Numbered from the stretch's first letter, positions 8,640 through 17,895 are shown. The stretch is DNA of 64,000 nt from Leptofilum sp965223525 (GCF_965223525.1 NZ_OZ245005.1:2170001-2234000), one strand, 5' to 3'. A program made the numbers and translations. Notes: generated by a model not told the origin, from the letters alone.

Positions 8640-9596
8640 TCACGCTGCGACTGTTAAACTGGCAACCAATAAATTCAGTGCCGTCACCATATCATTTTTA
8701 CCGGTTTTCACGTCCACATCAATGCTCAGTAAGTGGCGGTATATTTGCTCTAGCTGGGGCAGGCTGAACCCCTGGCATTGTTGATACAGCTTCCCCGCCA
8801 CGAAGCTGTGCATCTTAAGTTCCTGGCTAATGGCGGGCGGCCGTTTGCCGTCGTCGGCCAGCTCTTTTACCTGAATAAGCAGCCGAAACTGGCGAATAAA
8901 CATGGAAAACAGGTAAAACGGATCGGCCCCTTCCCGAAACTTCTCTTGCAGAAGTTGAGACGCTTTTTTGCTGTTGCGATTGCCTAGCGCATCAACCAAA
9001 TCAAAAATGCTGGCCTCGGCCGCGTAGGGACTCAGCAGTTTCACCTGCTCAGACTGAATCTCTTCACCATTGCAGTAAAGTAATAGCTTTTCAATTTCGC
9101 GGCTCAAGATTTCCATCTGGCTGCCAATATTTGCCGCAAGCATGTGAGTGGCCTGGTTAGAGATACGGCCGTTCTCCCCCTCTACCTTCTGCTTAATCCA
9201 CCTCTCCAACGCTGCCCCCTGTGGCTTGCTAAACTGCTTCACATAGCCAGATTTCTCGTTTTCTGCCAGCTTTACCAGTGGATTATTAGCCTTGAGTGCC
9301 TTCGATTCCAAAAAAAGCAGGCGCGTTGTTTCCGGCACGGTGGGCAGGTACTCTAAAAGTTGCTTTTGGTACGATTTTTCCAGCTTGTTACTGAGCAAAT
9401 CCCGCACGATCACCAACCGTACATTTGCCAAAAACGGAATGGCACTGGCCGCTTGCTGCAATTGTGAGAACGACACGTTGCTTTCCAGCTTTGTCGTGTT
9501 CAAATCCAGCATTGCCGGATCGCCCATCTTGCCGATGAGCTTGGCAACCGTTTCCTGTTGTGCGTGGCTGTCGTCGCCGTGGAAAATGTAGAACAT
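8640..9596 (-). CDS. holA: DNA polymerase III delta subunit
   Basis: 318 residues, the usual size for HolA. It opens the beta clamp as part of the clamp-loader complex. The protein starts MFYIFHGDDSHAQQETVAKL, the family's 'lllG-dd-ll...' beginning, and keeps ALERWIKQKVEGENGRIS, MLAANIGSQMEILSREIEKL and the domain III stretch DPFYLFSMFIRQFRLLIQVK near the C-terminus. It is followed on the minus strand by spacer and then the lipoprotein gene; the DUF6391-like gene starts 610 bases upstream and ends 37 bases before the holA ATG. Confidence 0.93.
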   Translation of the reverse strand: MFYIFHGDDSHAQQETVAKLIGKMGDPAMLDLNTTKLESNVSFSQLQQAASAIPFLANVRLVIVRDLLSNKLEKSYQKQLLEYLPTVPETTRLLFLESKALKANNPLVKLAENEKSGYVKQFSKPQGAALERWIKQKVEGENGRISNQATHMLAANIGSQMEILSREIEKLLLYCNGEEIQSEQVKLLSPYAAEASIFDLVDALGNRNSKKASQLLQEKFREGADPFYLFSMFIRQFRLLIQVKELADDGKRPPAISQELKMHSFVAGKLYQQCQGFSLPQLEQIYRHLLSIDVDVKTGKNDMVTALNLLVASLTVAA

Positions 9597-9633
9597 GGTT
9601 GGGAGTTTTCACCCTCGGCCTAGCCCTGAGGGG

Positions 9634-10206
9634 TCAATTTATGGTCGTCACCCGGTAAGATTTCGCATTGGTCTGGCTGCCCCCAGTGAGCAGCAGTTGG
9701 AACAGCCGCGTCACGGGTGAAGGCTGCACCGGGCGAATGCTTTGCAGTTCCATTTCCTGCAAATCTCCTTCTACCGTATATTTGGCCTGTAGCTGCACCC
9801 CAATGGGCCGGGAGACAATGAGTGAAAAGACAACAGCCAGAATCGCGGTAGGCAATGCCCCAAGCAACACAGCCAAACTCATGCTGGATTGCTTTTGGCG
9901 ACGTTGCTCGAAGGCAAAGGATGCTTGCGCTGCCAAAGCAGCCATCGTCGCTGTGGTCAGCAGCACGGTGCCGCAGTTGGGATGCACCGCCAACTGACGT
10001 TCGCCTTTTTTCATGCGCCGAAACGCTTCTTCCACTGCACTGGCTACATCTTCTTCTGAGATGTTGCCATAAATGTTTAGGCTAAATCCTTTGTGGTTTG
10101 AATTTCCTTGAGCGCTAAAATTTTTGTACTTTTCGCTGAGCACATGAATGGTGGCGTGTTCCAAACCATGATTACGGCGCACGCGGCTGATTAGTTGAGC
10201 AAGCAT
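9634..10206 (-). CDS. DUF6391-like membrane protein (RRNHGLEHATIHVL family)
   Basis: 190 residues from the ATG at 10206. The open frame reaches 10260, but its extra residues come from a repetitive AT-rich spacer. The N-terminal motif RVRRNHGLEHATIHVLSEK is distinctive of a small family seen in Chloroflexota and cyanobacteria. It continues with FSLNIYGNISEEDVASAVEE, a conserved HPNCGT segment, and two hydrophobic helices (VLLTTATMAALAAQASFAF and LAVLLGALPTAILAVVFSL). The histidines and the HPNCGT cysteine suggest metal or nucleophile chemistry, but no function is known to me. It lies directly upstream of holA. Confidence 0.7.
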   Translation of the reverse strand: MLAQLISRVRRNHGLEHATIHVLSEKYKNFSAQGNSNHKGFSLNIYGNISEEDVASAVEEAFRRMKKGERQLAVHPNCGTVLLTTATMAALAAQASFAFEQRRQKQSSMSLAVLLGALPTAILAVVFSLIVSRPIGVQLQAKYTVEGDLQEMELQSIRPVQPSPVTRLFQLLLTGGSQTNAKSYRVTTIN

Positions 10207-10324
10207 AAGGCCTCCGGCAATTTTCGATTTACGATTTTGGATTGACGATTCCACTGACAATCGTAAATCGTTAATCGCTAATCGTCAATTTGTAATTTCT
10301 GTTCACAATGTTGAGCTGTTAGCC

Positions 10325-10389
10325 AAGTGCCAGTCACGGGGTGGACGATTTTGCATGAGTGGGGGGCTTCAACCCCGTGACTGGCACTT
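10325..10389. repeat. Perfect 18-bp inverted repeat downstream of murE
   Basis: Arms AAGTGCCAGTCACGGGGT (10325-10342) and its exact complement (10372-10389) flank 29 bases. It begins three bases after the murE stop. There is no T-tract. The preceding 10240-10300 stretch is made of short direct repeats of AATCG(T)AAAT type. The likely nature is a REP- or MITE-like dispersed repeat that may also stop or stabilise the murE transcript. Confidence 0.7.
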
Positions 10390-10392
10390 CGA

Positions 10393-12045
10393 TCAAGGTA
10401 GTTGGAACTTTGGATCAAAGGTGGGCAAACCTAGATCGGGCATGGGTTTGTTAGCTAGAAAAGCATCCAGGGCGGCTTCGGTGGCGTGGATGTCGTCCCA
10501 GGGGTGTTCGGTGGTGATGAAGCACATGGATTGCTCATGCCCTTTGCCGCAAACCAATACAAAATCTTCCGGGCGTGCCAGGTGCAGGGCAAAGTAGATA
10601 GCTTGCCCGCGGTCAGGGATGCGCCAGAAGGTTTGGCCTTCTACGCCACCCCGTGCTTCGCAACCTGCGGCCATCTCTGCCAAAATGCCCTCTAGCGGTT
10701 CGGTGCGTGGGTCTTCAGCGGTGAGGACGGTACGGTCAGCCAGTTGGGTGGAGATTTCGGCCATCATGCGGCGTTTGGCTGGGTCTCGCTTGCCTGCGCT
10801 GCCAAAAACGGTGATGATACGGCCGTTTCTTCCCATCTGCTCCAAAATGCCACGAGCCGCCTCAATGGCTTTCTCTAAACCGTCTGGCGTGTGGGCAAAA
10901 TCTACATGCACGATGAAATCTTGCCCCCGCTGAATTTGGTGCATACGGCCGTGAATCTGCCCCACCGCTTGCACCCCTTTTTGGATGATTTCTGGTGCAA
11001 TGCCTAGCGCGTGGGCAGCTCCGGCGGCAGCCAGCATGTTTGCCACGTTGAAGATGCCTAATAGCCGCGAACGAATGGGCAGCTCGTGGCCATCTAGGTG
11101 CAGTGTGAAGCTCGAACCGCTGGGATCGGTCACTAAATTGGTGACGTGCAGATCGGCAACGGCATTGTGCTGGCTGTAGCTAATTTGCCGTGGAGCCGAG
11201 ATGGCGGCGAGGCGTTGGTAGGAGCTGTCGTCCAGGTTGAGGACGATGGTTTTTGTAATTTGTTCTGGTTTGTTTGGCGTGGGGTCGTTGCCAGCTACGT
11301 TGCGGAACAACCGCTCTTTGGCCTGGGCATAGGCTTCAAAACTGCCGTGGTAATCCAGATGCTCATGGGTGATGTTGGTGATGATGGCGATGTCGAAGGA
11401 AACGGCCGTTACTCGATGTTGCGCCAAGCCGTGCGAGGTGGTTTCCAAAACGCAGTGGGTCATGCCCGCATCTACCATTTGGCGCAGATACCGCTGCACC
11501 ACGGGCGCTTCTGGGGTACTCACATGCAGTTCCAACGCTTCTTCATGATCGCCAATCATCGCTTTGAGCGTGCTAATCATCCCGGTTTGGCAACCTGCGG
11601 CGCGCAAAATGCCGTGCATCAAATCGGCGGTGCTGGTTTTGCCGTTGGTGCCCGTCACGCCAATCATGATCATCTGCTGGCTAGGGAAGCCGTACCAGGC
11701 GGCAGAGAGCCAGGCGAGGGTTTCGGCCGTATCCGGCACTTGCCAGTAAATTGCATTTTCCGGGATGGTTAGCCCCAATTCTTCTGCTGATTTTTGCGCC
11801 AGGATGAAGGTCGCGCCTAGCTTGATGGCTTTGCCAATCCAGGGATGGCCGTCGCTGGTGGTGCGTACACGGGCGACAAAGCTGCTGCCGGGCGTGACCT
11901 CGCTTGTTTTTTCGGTAAACATCTGGATGGCAACGTCTGGGCCGTGGTAGGGCGGGGGCTGCAGGTGGGGGGTGTTGGTAACGGCCGTTTGCCAATCGGC
12001 CAGAAGTTGCTTAATTTGGCGGGTGGGAGATTGCTTTGCGTTCAT
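10393..12045 (-). CDS. murE: UDP-N-acetylmuramyl-tripeptide synthetase
   Basis: 550 residues. Adds the third amino acid to UDP-MurNAc-L-Ala-D-Glu in peptidoglycan synthesis. Motifs in order: ATP-binding loop GVTGTNGKTSTADLMHGIL, VLETTSHGL, ITNITHEHLDYHG, the carbamylated-lysine segment FRNVAGNDP-like region, VDFAHTPDGLEKAIEAAR, FGSAGKRDPAKRRMMAEI and CGKGHEQ. The specificity motif that reads DNPR in diaminopimelate-adding enzymes is here EDPR (TAEDPRTEPLEG). Several Chloroflexota are known to use ornithine at this position, so a non-DAP substrate is possible. Its ATG overlaps the stop of the DUF711 gene by four bases. Confidence 0.93.
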   Translation of the reverse strand: MNAKQSPTRQIKQLLADWQTAVTNTPHLQPPPYHGPDVAIQMFTEKTSEVTPGSSFVARVRTTSDGHPWIGKAIKLGATFILAQKSAEELGLTIPENAIYWQVPDTAETLAWLSAAWYGFPSQQMIMIGVTGTNGKTSTADLMHGILRAAGCQTGMISTLKAMIGDHEEALELHVSTPEAPVVQRYLRQMVDAGMTHCVLETTSHGLAQHRVTAVSFDIAIITNITHEHLDYHGSFEAYAQAKERLFRNVAGNDPTPNKPEQITKTIVLNLDDSSYQRLAAISAPRQISYSQHNAVADLHVTNLVTDPSGSSFTLHLDGHELPIRSRLLGIFNVANMLAAAGAAHALGIAPEIIQKGVQAVGQIHGRMHQIQRGQDFIVHVDFAHTPDGLEKAIEAARGILEQMGRNGRIITVFGSAGKRDPAKRRMMAEISTQLADRTVLTAEDPRTEPLEGILAEMAAGCEARGGVEGQTFWRIPDRGQAIYFALHLARPEDFVLVCGKGHEQSMCFITTEHPWDDIHATEAALDAFLANKPMPDLGLPTFDPKFQLP

Positions 12046-13250
12046 ATTCGTTTTATGGAATTGATAGTCAGTTGTGTTTCTTGAGCCAATAATCCTTTAA
12101 TGCCTGATCCGGCAATGTCCATCACGCGGCTGTCAGCAAAGTAGGGGAAGTCGAAGGTGACGGGGTCGCCAGCGAGCAGGCCTGGCAGCGGCATGAGCCG
12201 AGCGGTGAGTGGCTTGTTGAGGCGGCTAGCTAACATGGCGACGTCGAGGAGAACGGCCGTTAACGCCTCCTCACTAATGTGCCCCGGTAAAGGAATGGTG
12301 TCTAACCCCACGCCGCACACTGCGCTGTAGCTGAGTAAATCTTGCACGGAAAGCGCGCCCTCGGCCGCACGTCGCGCCAGTACAGAATCTTCTAGCACGG
12401 GCAGCATAAGGCCAGAGAAGCCGCAGCTAGGAAAGCTGGCGCGGGCAATAGCCTCGGTGACAAAGCCAGCCGCAAACAGGCTGCCTGCACTGCCCAAATA
12501 GGGTAGCCCTAATGCCTCCAGTGCGCCGCCCAAACTTTTATCGTCGGTGGGGAAGGGTGCCAGCGAGAAATCAATACCACTAAAGCCAATATTGTGTTCT
12601 ACGGCGATTTTTTGGGCAATGGGGATGAGTTGGGCAACGGCCGTTTCTATCCCGTCCACTAGATTTTGCCGCGCTTCTGCCAATGTTTTGGCCGATTGGA
12701 TCGCCTGCAAAGCGATGTCGGCAGACTCCACCGCAATGGCAAAATGAGGAGTTCCCCCCTGGTGGTATGCCACCGGGAAAAAAGGTGAACCAGGCGGACA
12801 GTTGGCTAACGCCGCCAGAAAAAGGTTGCCAAAACCGAAGCCAAAGTTCTCCACTTCAATTAAGCTAACAGTTTTGATTAGCTTTGCCGCTAGCTGGCAG
12901 CGAGCGGTATCAATTTGCCCTTGCGTGTCGGCAATTTCTGCGGTGGCAAACAACGCATCGGTAATTGCAAGTAACGGGGAGATTCGGTTCAGCCAGATTG
13001 GGTCGTGCCGCAGCAGCACCGGCCCCAAACTAATGTAATTTGCCCCTGCCTCCTGCCATTTTTGGACTAAAGCCAGGGCTTGTTTAAAGAGAGGCTCTTT
13101 TTCAGGCCACCAATCGGGGAAGGGTGGCAATGCTAGCCGGGCAGATTGCAGGGGGTAGGGGAAGGGGGTGCGAACGGCCGTAAAGAAATCAGCCATCCGC
13201 ACCAATGAAAAATCAGCGTCACAAAACAATGTCACAGAGCGAATATCCAT
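12042..13250 (-). CDS. DUF711 (UPF0210) family protein
   Basis: 402 residues from ATG 13250 (MDIRSVTLFCDADF); ATG 13256 is an equally close alternative. The family hallmarks are visible: IRSVTLF at the start, ANYISLGPVL, IDFSLAPFPTDDKSLGGALE, GFSGLMLPVLEDSVLARRAAEG, SYSAVCGVGLDTIPLPG, and the closing AGDPVTFDFPYFADSRVMD. The fold is related to anaerobic ribonucleotide-reductase-like barrels, and the function is not established. The gene overlaps murE by four bases, so the two are cotranscribed and translationally coupled; a link to cell-wall amino-acid supply is only a guess from context. Confidence 0.85.
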   Translation of the reverse strand: MDIRSVTLFCDADFSLVRMADFFTAVRTPFPYPLQSARLALPPFPDWWPEKEPLFKQALALVQKWQEAGANYISLGPVLLRHDPIWLNRISPLLAITDALFATAEIADTQGQIDTARCQLAAKLIKTVSLIEVENFGFGFGNLFLAALANCPPGSPFFPVAYHQGGTPHFAIAVESADIALQAIQSAKTLAEARQNLVDGIETAVAQLIPIAQKIAVEHNIGFSGIDFSLAPFPTDDKSLGGALEALGLPYLGSAGSLFAAGFVTEAIARASFPSCGFSGLMLPVLEDSVLARRAAEGALSVQDLLSYSAVCGVGLDTIPLPGHISEEALTAVLLDVAMLASRLNKPLTARLMPLPGLLAGDPVTFDFPYFADSRVMDIAGSGIKGLLAQETQLTINSIKRI

Positions 13251-13323
13251 AGGCATTCTATTGTAGCCCAATTTGACAGATGGCATGAACCGCCGCTAGA
13301 ATCCGCCATCCGACGGCTTCCGA

Positions 13324-13872
13324 ATGAGGAAAATGTTAGGCCGTCGTGAAAAATGGACACTTTCTATGGATACGTCTGCAGAAACAGACAAGCAACCAAA
13401 CGAAGAAAAAACGCCAGAGGCTGCGGATTCATCTGAAGCACAAGCAGAGCCTGCTACAGAAACCTCTGAAGCGGCGCAAGCCACAAACAAACCTGAAAAG
13501 CGACATTCTAAAAAGGGACAACGCTCAAAACCAAGAGGCAATAAGGGTAGCCCTACGCTAAAGCATGTGTCAGATCGATTTGCGGCGTGTGGTCGGTGTA
13601 GCTTCTTTTGGTCTGGGTATCGGGTAATTTTGGGAGAAGCAGGGCAAGAAACGGCCGTTGCTGAAAGTCAATCGGGCTGGCTAAACCTTGAGTGGAATTC
13701 GCAAATACACGATTTGCTCTTCAAATCCTACGGCATTCGCCTGGACGTAAATTTTTATCATTACGAAGGGTGCTGCAAAGAGTGTCGCCGCCGCTTTACC
13801 TACCAAGCTCCAGAAAAATCTGATGCACCAAGTCAGTGTGCAATAGAAATTTCCCCCCACGGCGCAAATTAA
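13324..13872 (+). CDS. Unknown protein with acidic disordered N-terminus and Cys-pair domain
   Basis: 182 residues from ATG 13324, or 168 from ATG 13366, where MDTSAETDKQPNEE begins more plausibly. Residues up to about 85 are low complexity and rich in Ala, Glu, Thr and Lys, ending in a basic stretch (KKGQRSKPRGNK). The C-terminal domain has CGRCSFFWSGYR and later CCKECRRRFTY, which together can bind one zinc ion as a treble-clef or ribbon. I do not recognise the family. The acidic-then-basic tail suggests a nucleic-acid or ribosome-associated role, but that is inference. It is divergent from DUF711 and followed by a strong hairpin. Confidence 0.65.
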   Translation: MRKMLGRREKWTLSMDTSAETDKQPNEEKTPEAADSSEAQAEPATETSEAAQATNKPEKRHSKKGQRSKPRGNKGSPTLKHVSDRFAACGRCSFFWSGYRVILGEAGQETAVAESQSGWLNLEWNSQIHDLLFKSYGIRLDVNFYHYEGCCKECRRRFTYQAPEKSDAPSQCAIEISPHGAN

Positions 13873-13880
13873 GAACTGCT

Positions 13881-13976
13881 GTTACGTACTTCCTCCGTAA
13901 AAGATTTCAAAAGTCTTCTCGACAATTCGTTCAACACTAGAGAAAAACAAGACTTTTGAAATTTACGCTGCGTAAC
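13881..13976. terminator. Long hairpin between convergent genes
   Basis: Arms GATTTCAAAAGTCTT (13903-13917) and AAGACTTTTGAAATT (13949-13963) match over 15 bases. The match extends imperfectly outward through CGTAAA/TTTACG and GTTACG/CGTAAC to 13881 and 13976. It lies between the stop of the plus-strand gene (13872) and the stop of the minus-strand methyltransferase (13995), so it can serve as a bidirectional terminator. Confidence 0.6.
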
Positions 13977-13994
13977 ATGGGTTAAGAAGAATGG

Positions 13995-14786
13995 TCAAGC
14001 TGATTCATTAATCAGACGTTGTCGTGCTGCTTCAAAAAGAATGATGCCGGTGGCAACGGCCGCATTAAGTGATTCTGTGGCGGCAGGCATGGGGATGGTT
14101 AGGTGGTGATGGGTAAGTTGCCTGGCATCGTGACCTGCGCCAGCCGCCTCGCTGCCAATAATGAGTACGCTGGGTCGAGTCCAGTTAACGGCCGTATACG
14201 CCGTCTCAGCGTCAATGGTTGCCAACCAAACCTGCATCGTTTGCACTGTGTTGGCAATCTCAGCCCAGCTTTGGCTATGTACCGGTAGCCGCAAATGGGC
14301 ACCCATGCTGCCCCGCACCACTTTGGGATTGTACAAATCCACACAGTCCGGCCCCAGCAACACACCATCTACACCTGCTGCTCCAGCAGTGCGTAGCATC
14401 GTGCCCAGATTTCCCGGCGTGTTGATGGCATCAAGCACCAGTAGCAGGGTTGGGTTTTGGGGAAGGGGGCGCGGCTGCATGGACAACACAGCCAGAATGC
14501 CGGCAGGGGTGCTGGTGTCGCTCATTGCCTGCATCACAGATTCACTTACAAGCAGCGGGGCGGATTGTGCCAGGGTACTAAGTTGTTGTAAAATTTGGGC
14601 GTGAACGGCCGTTCCCAGCCACTGTTCTGTGTAACAAAGCAGCTCTGGGGGACGTGCCATCTTTACCAACTCTGTCAGCCAGCGTGTCCCCTCTACCACA
14701 TATTGCTGCTCACGGTATCGGAAGCGACGATCTGTTTGTAACCGCCGCACAAATTTTACTTTGGCATTGCTTGGGCTGGTAATCAT
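13995..14786 (-). CDS. SpoU/TrmH-family RNA 2'-O-methyltransferase
   Basis: 263 residues from ATG 14786 (MITSPSNAKVKFVRRLQ); the frame extends to 14873 without family sequence. The N-terminal substrate-binding domain has RRFRYREQQYVVEGTRWL. The C-terminal SPOUT knot domain shows LVLDAINTPGNLGTMLRTA (motif 1), VLIIGSEAAGAG (motif 2) and LTIPMPAATESLNAAVATGI (motif 3), which bind S-adenosylmethionine. It is expected to methylate a ribose in 23S rRNA or tRNA. It diverges from the UbiA-type gene at 14873, and the 86-base gap holds both promoters. Confidence 0.93.
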   Translation of the reverse strand: MITSPSNAKVKFVRRLQTDRRFRYREQQYVVEGTRWLTELVKMARPPELLCYTEQWLGTAVHAQILQQLSTLAQSAPLLVSESVMQAMSDTSTPAGILAVLSMQPRPLPQNPTLLLVLDAINTPGNLGTMLRTAGAAGVDGVLLGPDCVDLYNPKVVRGSMGAHLRLPVHSQSWAEIANTVQTMQVWLATIDAETAYTAVNWTRPSVLIIGSEAAGAGHDARQLTHHHLTIPMPAATESLNAAVATGIILFEAARQRLINESA

Positions 14787-14872
14787 CAACCCATTGTATC
14801 TTTTTTGTGGGTTTTGGGTTAAGTAAATTAGGTTCAATGAATTACGATGTGTGCTTTTCGGAGGCGATTTCA

Positions 14873-15712
14873 ATGGTAAGTGAATTGAAAGGATTGTTCA
14901 AAATCAGCCGACCGCTGACAACGTTGACTGGTGGCCTGGCCGTGCTGCTGGGTGGCTACGTGGCGGGGACGGGTGCTTGGGGCAAGGTAATTTTAGCCAT
15001 TTTAGCTACCTGGTTCATTAGTGCCGCTGCCAACGCCTGGAACGATTATCGAGACATTGAGATTGACAAGATCAACCAGCCCAATCGGCCGTTGCCTGCC
15101 GGCTTGGTTTCCCCCAGCTCGGCACTTATATTTTCTTTGGTGATGACGGCCGTTTCCATCATCCTCGCTGCCTTCATCAACACCACAGCCTTCATCATTG
15201 CCCTCGTCTCGGCTGGGATGCTCTACCTTTACTCCTGGCGGCTCAAAAGCACTGTCCTCATGGGCAATGCTGTTGTCGCCGCCATTTCGGCCATGAGTGC
15301 CATCTTTGGCGGCATTGCCGCTGGCAACCCGCGCCCGTCGTTCTGGCTGGCGGCCATCATCGCCTCGGCCATCATGGGGCGCGAAGTGCTAAAAACCCTC
15401 GCCGATTACGAGGGGGATTTGCGCCAGCGCTGCCGTACCGTTGCTACCGTTTGGGGGCGGCGGGCCGCCAGAGTGGTGTTCTACATTTTGGCTTCGGCTA
15501 CGCTTGTGGTGATGATGCTGCCTTACTTGCTAGATGTTTACCAACCTGTGTATGCCCTGGTGGTTGCGCTGGGTGTGTATCCGGTGCTTATCTATGTGCT
15601 GGTGCGCGTTACCCGCGAACGTACCGGCTCCCAACTAGAAAAGCTCAGCCAGCTTATGAAGTACGATTTTATGGTCTGGTTTGTGGCTGTGTTGCTAGGC
15701 GCAGCAGCTTAA
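14873..15712 (+). CDS. UbiA-family prenyltransferase (geranylgeranylglycerol-phosphate synthase-like)
   Basis: 279 residues from ATG 14873, behind a GGAGG site at 14860. Eight to nine hydrophobic helices are visible. The first aspartate motif is NAWNDYRDIEIDKINQPNRP (N-D-x-x-D-x-x-x-D) and the second is TLADYEGDLRQRCRT, which bind Mg-prenyl diphosphate. The RPLPAGLVSP phrase and overall length resemble digeranylgeranylglyceryl-phosphate or chlorophyll/homogentisate branches. It transfers a prenyl chain onto an aromatic or glycerol-phosphate acceptor in the membrane; the acceptor cannot be read. A second UbiA relative lies at 31842. Confidence 0.88.
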   Translation: MVSELKGLFKISRPLTTLTGGLAVLLGGYVAGTGAWGKVILAILATWFISAAANAWNDYRDIEIDKINQPNRPLPAGLVSPSSALIFSLVMTAVSIILAAFINTTAFIIALVSAGMLYLYSWRLKSTVLMGNAVVAAISAMSAIFGGIAAGNPRPSFWLAAIIASAIMGREVLKTLADYEGDLRQRCRTVATVWGRRAARVVFYILASATLVVMMLPYLLDVYQPVYALVVALGVYPVLIYVLVRVTRERTGSQLEKLSQLMKYDFMVWFVAVLLGAAA

Positions 15713-15762
15713 CCGGTAATCAGTGTCAATAGAAGCCACTTTAACTGATTACCGATAGCCGC

Positions 15763-17892
15763 TTACTGTTTACCGCCTCCCGGTGGGGGTAGCTTGTCGA
15801 GGTTAAACGGGGGTGGGTCGTCGGACTGATGACCGTTTAGCAACCAAAGTTGGCTGTTAAATGGCTCTTCCACTTCCTCTAACTGATCGATGGCTGGGAG
15901 GTAACGGCCGTCTGATTGCAGCAGATGTGCTTTAGCCGTGTCATGCAAATACGTCGCCAAAATGGTGATAATTTGCTGCCGTTCGGCCTCCTCCTCAACC
16001 GGGAAAAGTACTTCCACTCGACGGTTGATGTTGCGCGGCATGGGGTCTGCGCTACCCACATAAATGTCTGGCTTTCCCTTGCTGTGGAAATAATAAATAC
16101 GCGTATGTTCTAAAAAGCGCCCTACAATGCTCTTCACCCGAATATTTTCACTCACGCCCTTCACACCTGGGCGCAGGCAGCAAAAACCGCGAATGATCAG
16201 ATCAATTTGCACGCCCGCCTGCGATGCGCGATACAAGTTGCGAATCACCTCCGGATCAACCAGCGAATTCGCCTTGATGATGATGCGCCCTTTTTTGCCA
16301 AGAGCCGTTTCTTGCTTAATGAGGCGCATCAAATTTGCCCGCAAGTTTACTGGAGCTACCAAAAACTTGCGGTAATCCACCTGCTTGGAATACCCGGTTA
16401 GGAAATTAAACACCTCAGACGCATCGGCTCCCATTTCATCATCGCTGGTGATCATGCCCAAGTCCGTATAAAGACGGGCGGTAATAGTGTTGTAATTGCC
16501 CGTGGCCATATGCACATACCGCCGAATGCCGTCTCGTTCGCGTCTCACCACTAGGCACACTTTGCAATGTGTCTTCAGCCCTAGCAAGCCGTAGGCCACA
16601 TGAACCCCCGCCTTTTCCAGAGCTCTGGCCCACTCAATATTGGATTCTTCGTCAAAACGCGCTTTTAGCTCTACCAAAACCGCCACCTGCTTGCCATTTT
16701 CTCTTGCCTTCATGAGGGCATGAACGATGGGCGGATTTGGCCCCACGCGATAAAGCGTTTGCTTGATGGCCAGCACGTTCGGGTCTTCGGCAGCTGCCTT
16801 CACGAAATCTACGACTGGCAAAAAGCTGTCGAACGGCGTGTGAATGAGAACATTGTGTCGCTGCAAGACATTAAAAATGTTGTCTCCAGTCCGTAAATTG
16901 GCGGGAACCGTTGGCTGAAAGCCCTCATCTTTAAGCTCTGAGCGTTCCGATTTGTGCAGTTCCCACAGACTGCTTAACCCTAATGGCCCATTTGTAGCGT
17001 AAACATCGGTCGCGCTAACTTCCAAATTGCTAATCAAAATGTTGCGGATAGTATCTGGCGTATCTTCGTCAATTTCCAGGCGAACCACACGCCCAAAGTG
17101 GCGCTGGCGCAGATTTTCTTCCATCGTCAGCAGTAAATCGTCCGCTTCCTCTTCCTGAATTTCCATATCGGTGTTACGTGTGACGCGGAACGGATAGGCG
17201 GCACGGATATCCATGCCGGGAAAGAGCCGATCCAGATTGGCGGCGATGACCTGCTCTAGCCAGATAAATTTCTGGGTGGTGGGCGGCAGCAGCTCATCCG
17301 GGTCTAGCGGATTAAGCGGCACCAGCCGGGGTAGGGTGGCTGGCACTTTTACGCGGGCAAAATGAATTTCATCATTGTCTGGGTCGCGCACTTCTACGGC
17401 CAAATTGAGGCTGAGATTGGAAATGTGCGGGAAGGGATGTGTGGGATCGAAAACCAGTGGGGTGAGCACGGGGAAAATCTCTTGCTCAAAGTAAGCAGCC
17501 AGCTTTTTTTTCTGGCGAGATTTTAGCTCGCTGTAATTGAGGGTATGAATGCCTTCCTTTGCCAGGGCAGGCTGCAACATCTCTAGCCAGCAGTTGTTGG
17601 CTTGGGCAAATAGCTGGGTGACAGTGCGATGAATGGCGACGAGCTGCTCGCGCGGGGTGAGTCCGTCGGCGGGGCGGTCTGTGATGCCGAGCAGCACCTG
17701 CTGCTTTAGCCCGGAGACACGCACCATGAAAAATTCATCCATATTGCCGCTGAAAATGGCAATAAATTTGACGCGCTCCAGCAGGGGATGTTCTGGATTT
17801 TCGCACTCTTCCAAAACGCGGCGGTTAAATTCGATATTACTCAATTCTCGGTTAATATACAGGCTAGGATTTTTCAGATCTATTTCGGACAT
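15763..17892 (-). CDS. ppk1: Polyphosphate kinase 1
   Basis: 709 residues from ATG 17892 (MSEIDLKNPSLYINRELS). Makes polyphosphate reversibly from ATP at the membrane. The N-terminal domain (YINRELSNIEFNRRVLEE), the head domain (PHISNLSLNLAVEV) and the two phospholipase-D-like C-terminal domains are all present. The catalytic histidine segment is GLKTHCKVCLVVRRE with VHMATGNYNT following, and the second histidine is in YYFHSKGKPDIYVGSADPM. The closing RRVEVLFPV is typical. The extra frame to 17931 lacks family sequence. The start is only three bases from the divergent CapA-like start, so the 5' ends or promoters of the two genes must overlap. Confidence 0.95.
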   Translation of the reverse strand: MSEIDLKNPSLYINRELSNIEFNRRVLEECENPEHPLLERVKFIAIFSGNMDEFFMVRVSGLKQQVLLGITDRPADGLTPREQLVAIHRTVTQLFAQANNCWLEMLQPALAKEGIHTLNYSELKSRQKKKLAAYFEQEIFPVLTPLVFDPTHPFPHISNLSLNLAVEVRDPDNDEIHFARVKVPATLPRLVPLNPLDPDELLPPTTQKFIWLEQVIAANLDRLFPGMDIRAAYPFRVTRNTDMEIQEEEADDLLLTMEENLRQRHFGRVVRLEIDEDTPDTIRNILISNLEVSATDVYATNGPLGLSSLWELHKSERSELKDEGFQPTVPANLRTGDNIFNVLQRHNVLIHTPFDSFLPVVDFVKAAAEDPNVLAIKQTLYRVGPNPPIVHALMKARENGKQVAVLVELKARFDEESNIEWARALEKAGVHVAYGLLGLKTHCKVCLVVRRERDGIRRYVHMATGNYNTITARLYTDLGMITSDDEMGADASEVFNFLTGYSKQVDYRKFLVAPVNLRANLMRLIKQETALGKKGRIIIKANSLVDPEVIRNLYRASQAGVQIDLIIRGFCCLRPGVKGVSENIRVKSIVGRFLEHTRIYYFHSKGKPDIYVGSADPMPRNINRRVEVLFPVEEEAERQQIITILATYLHDTAKAHLLQSDGRYLPAIDQLEEVEEPFNSQLWLLNGHQSDDPPPFNLDKLPPPGGGKQ

Positions 17893-17895
17893 AAT

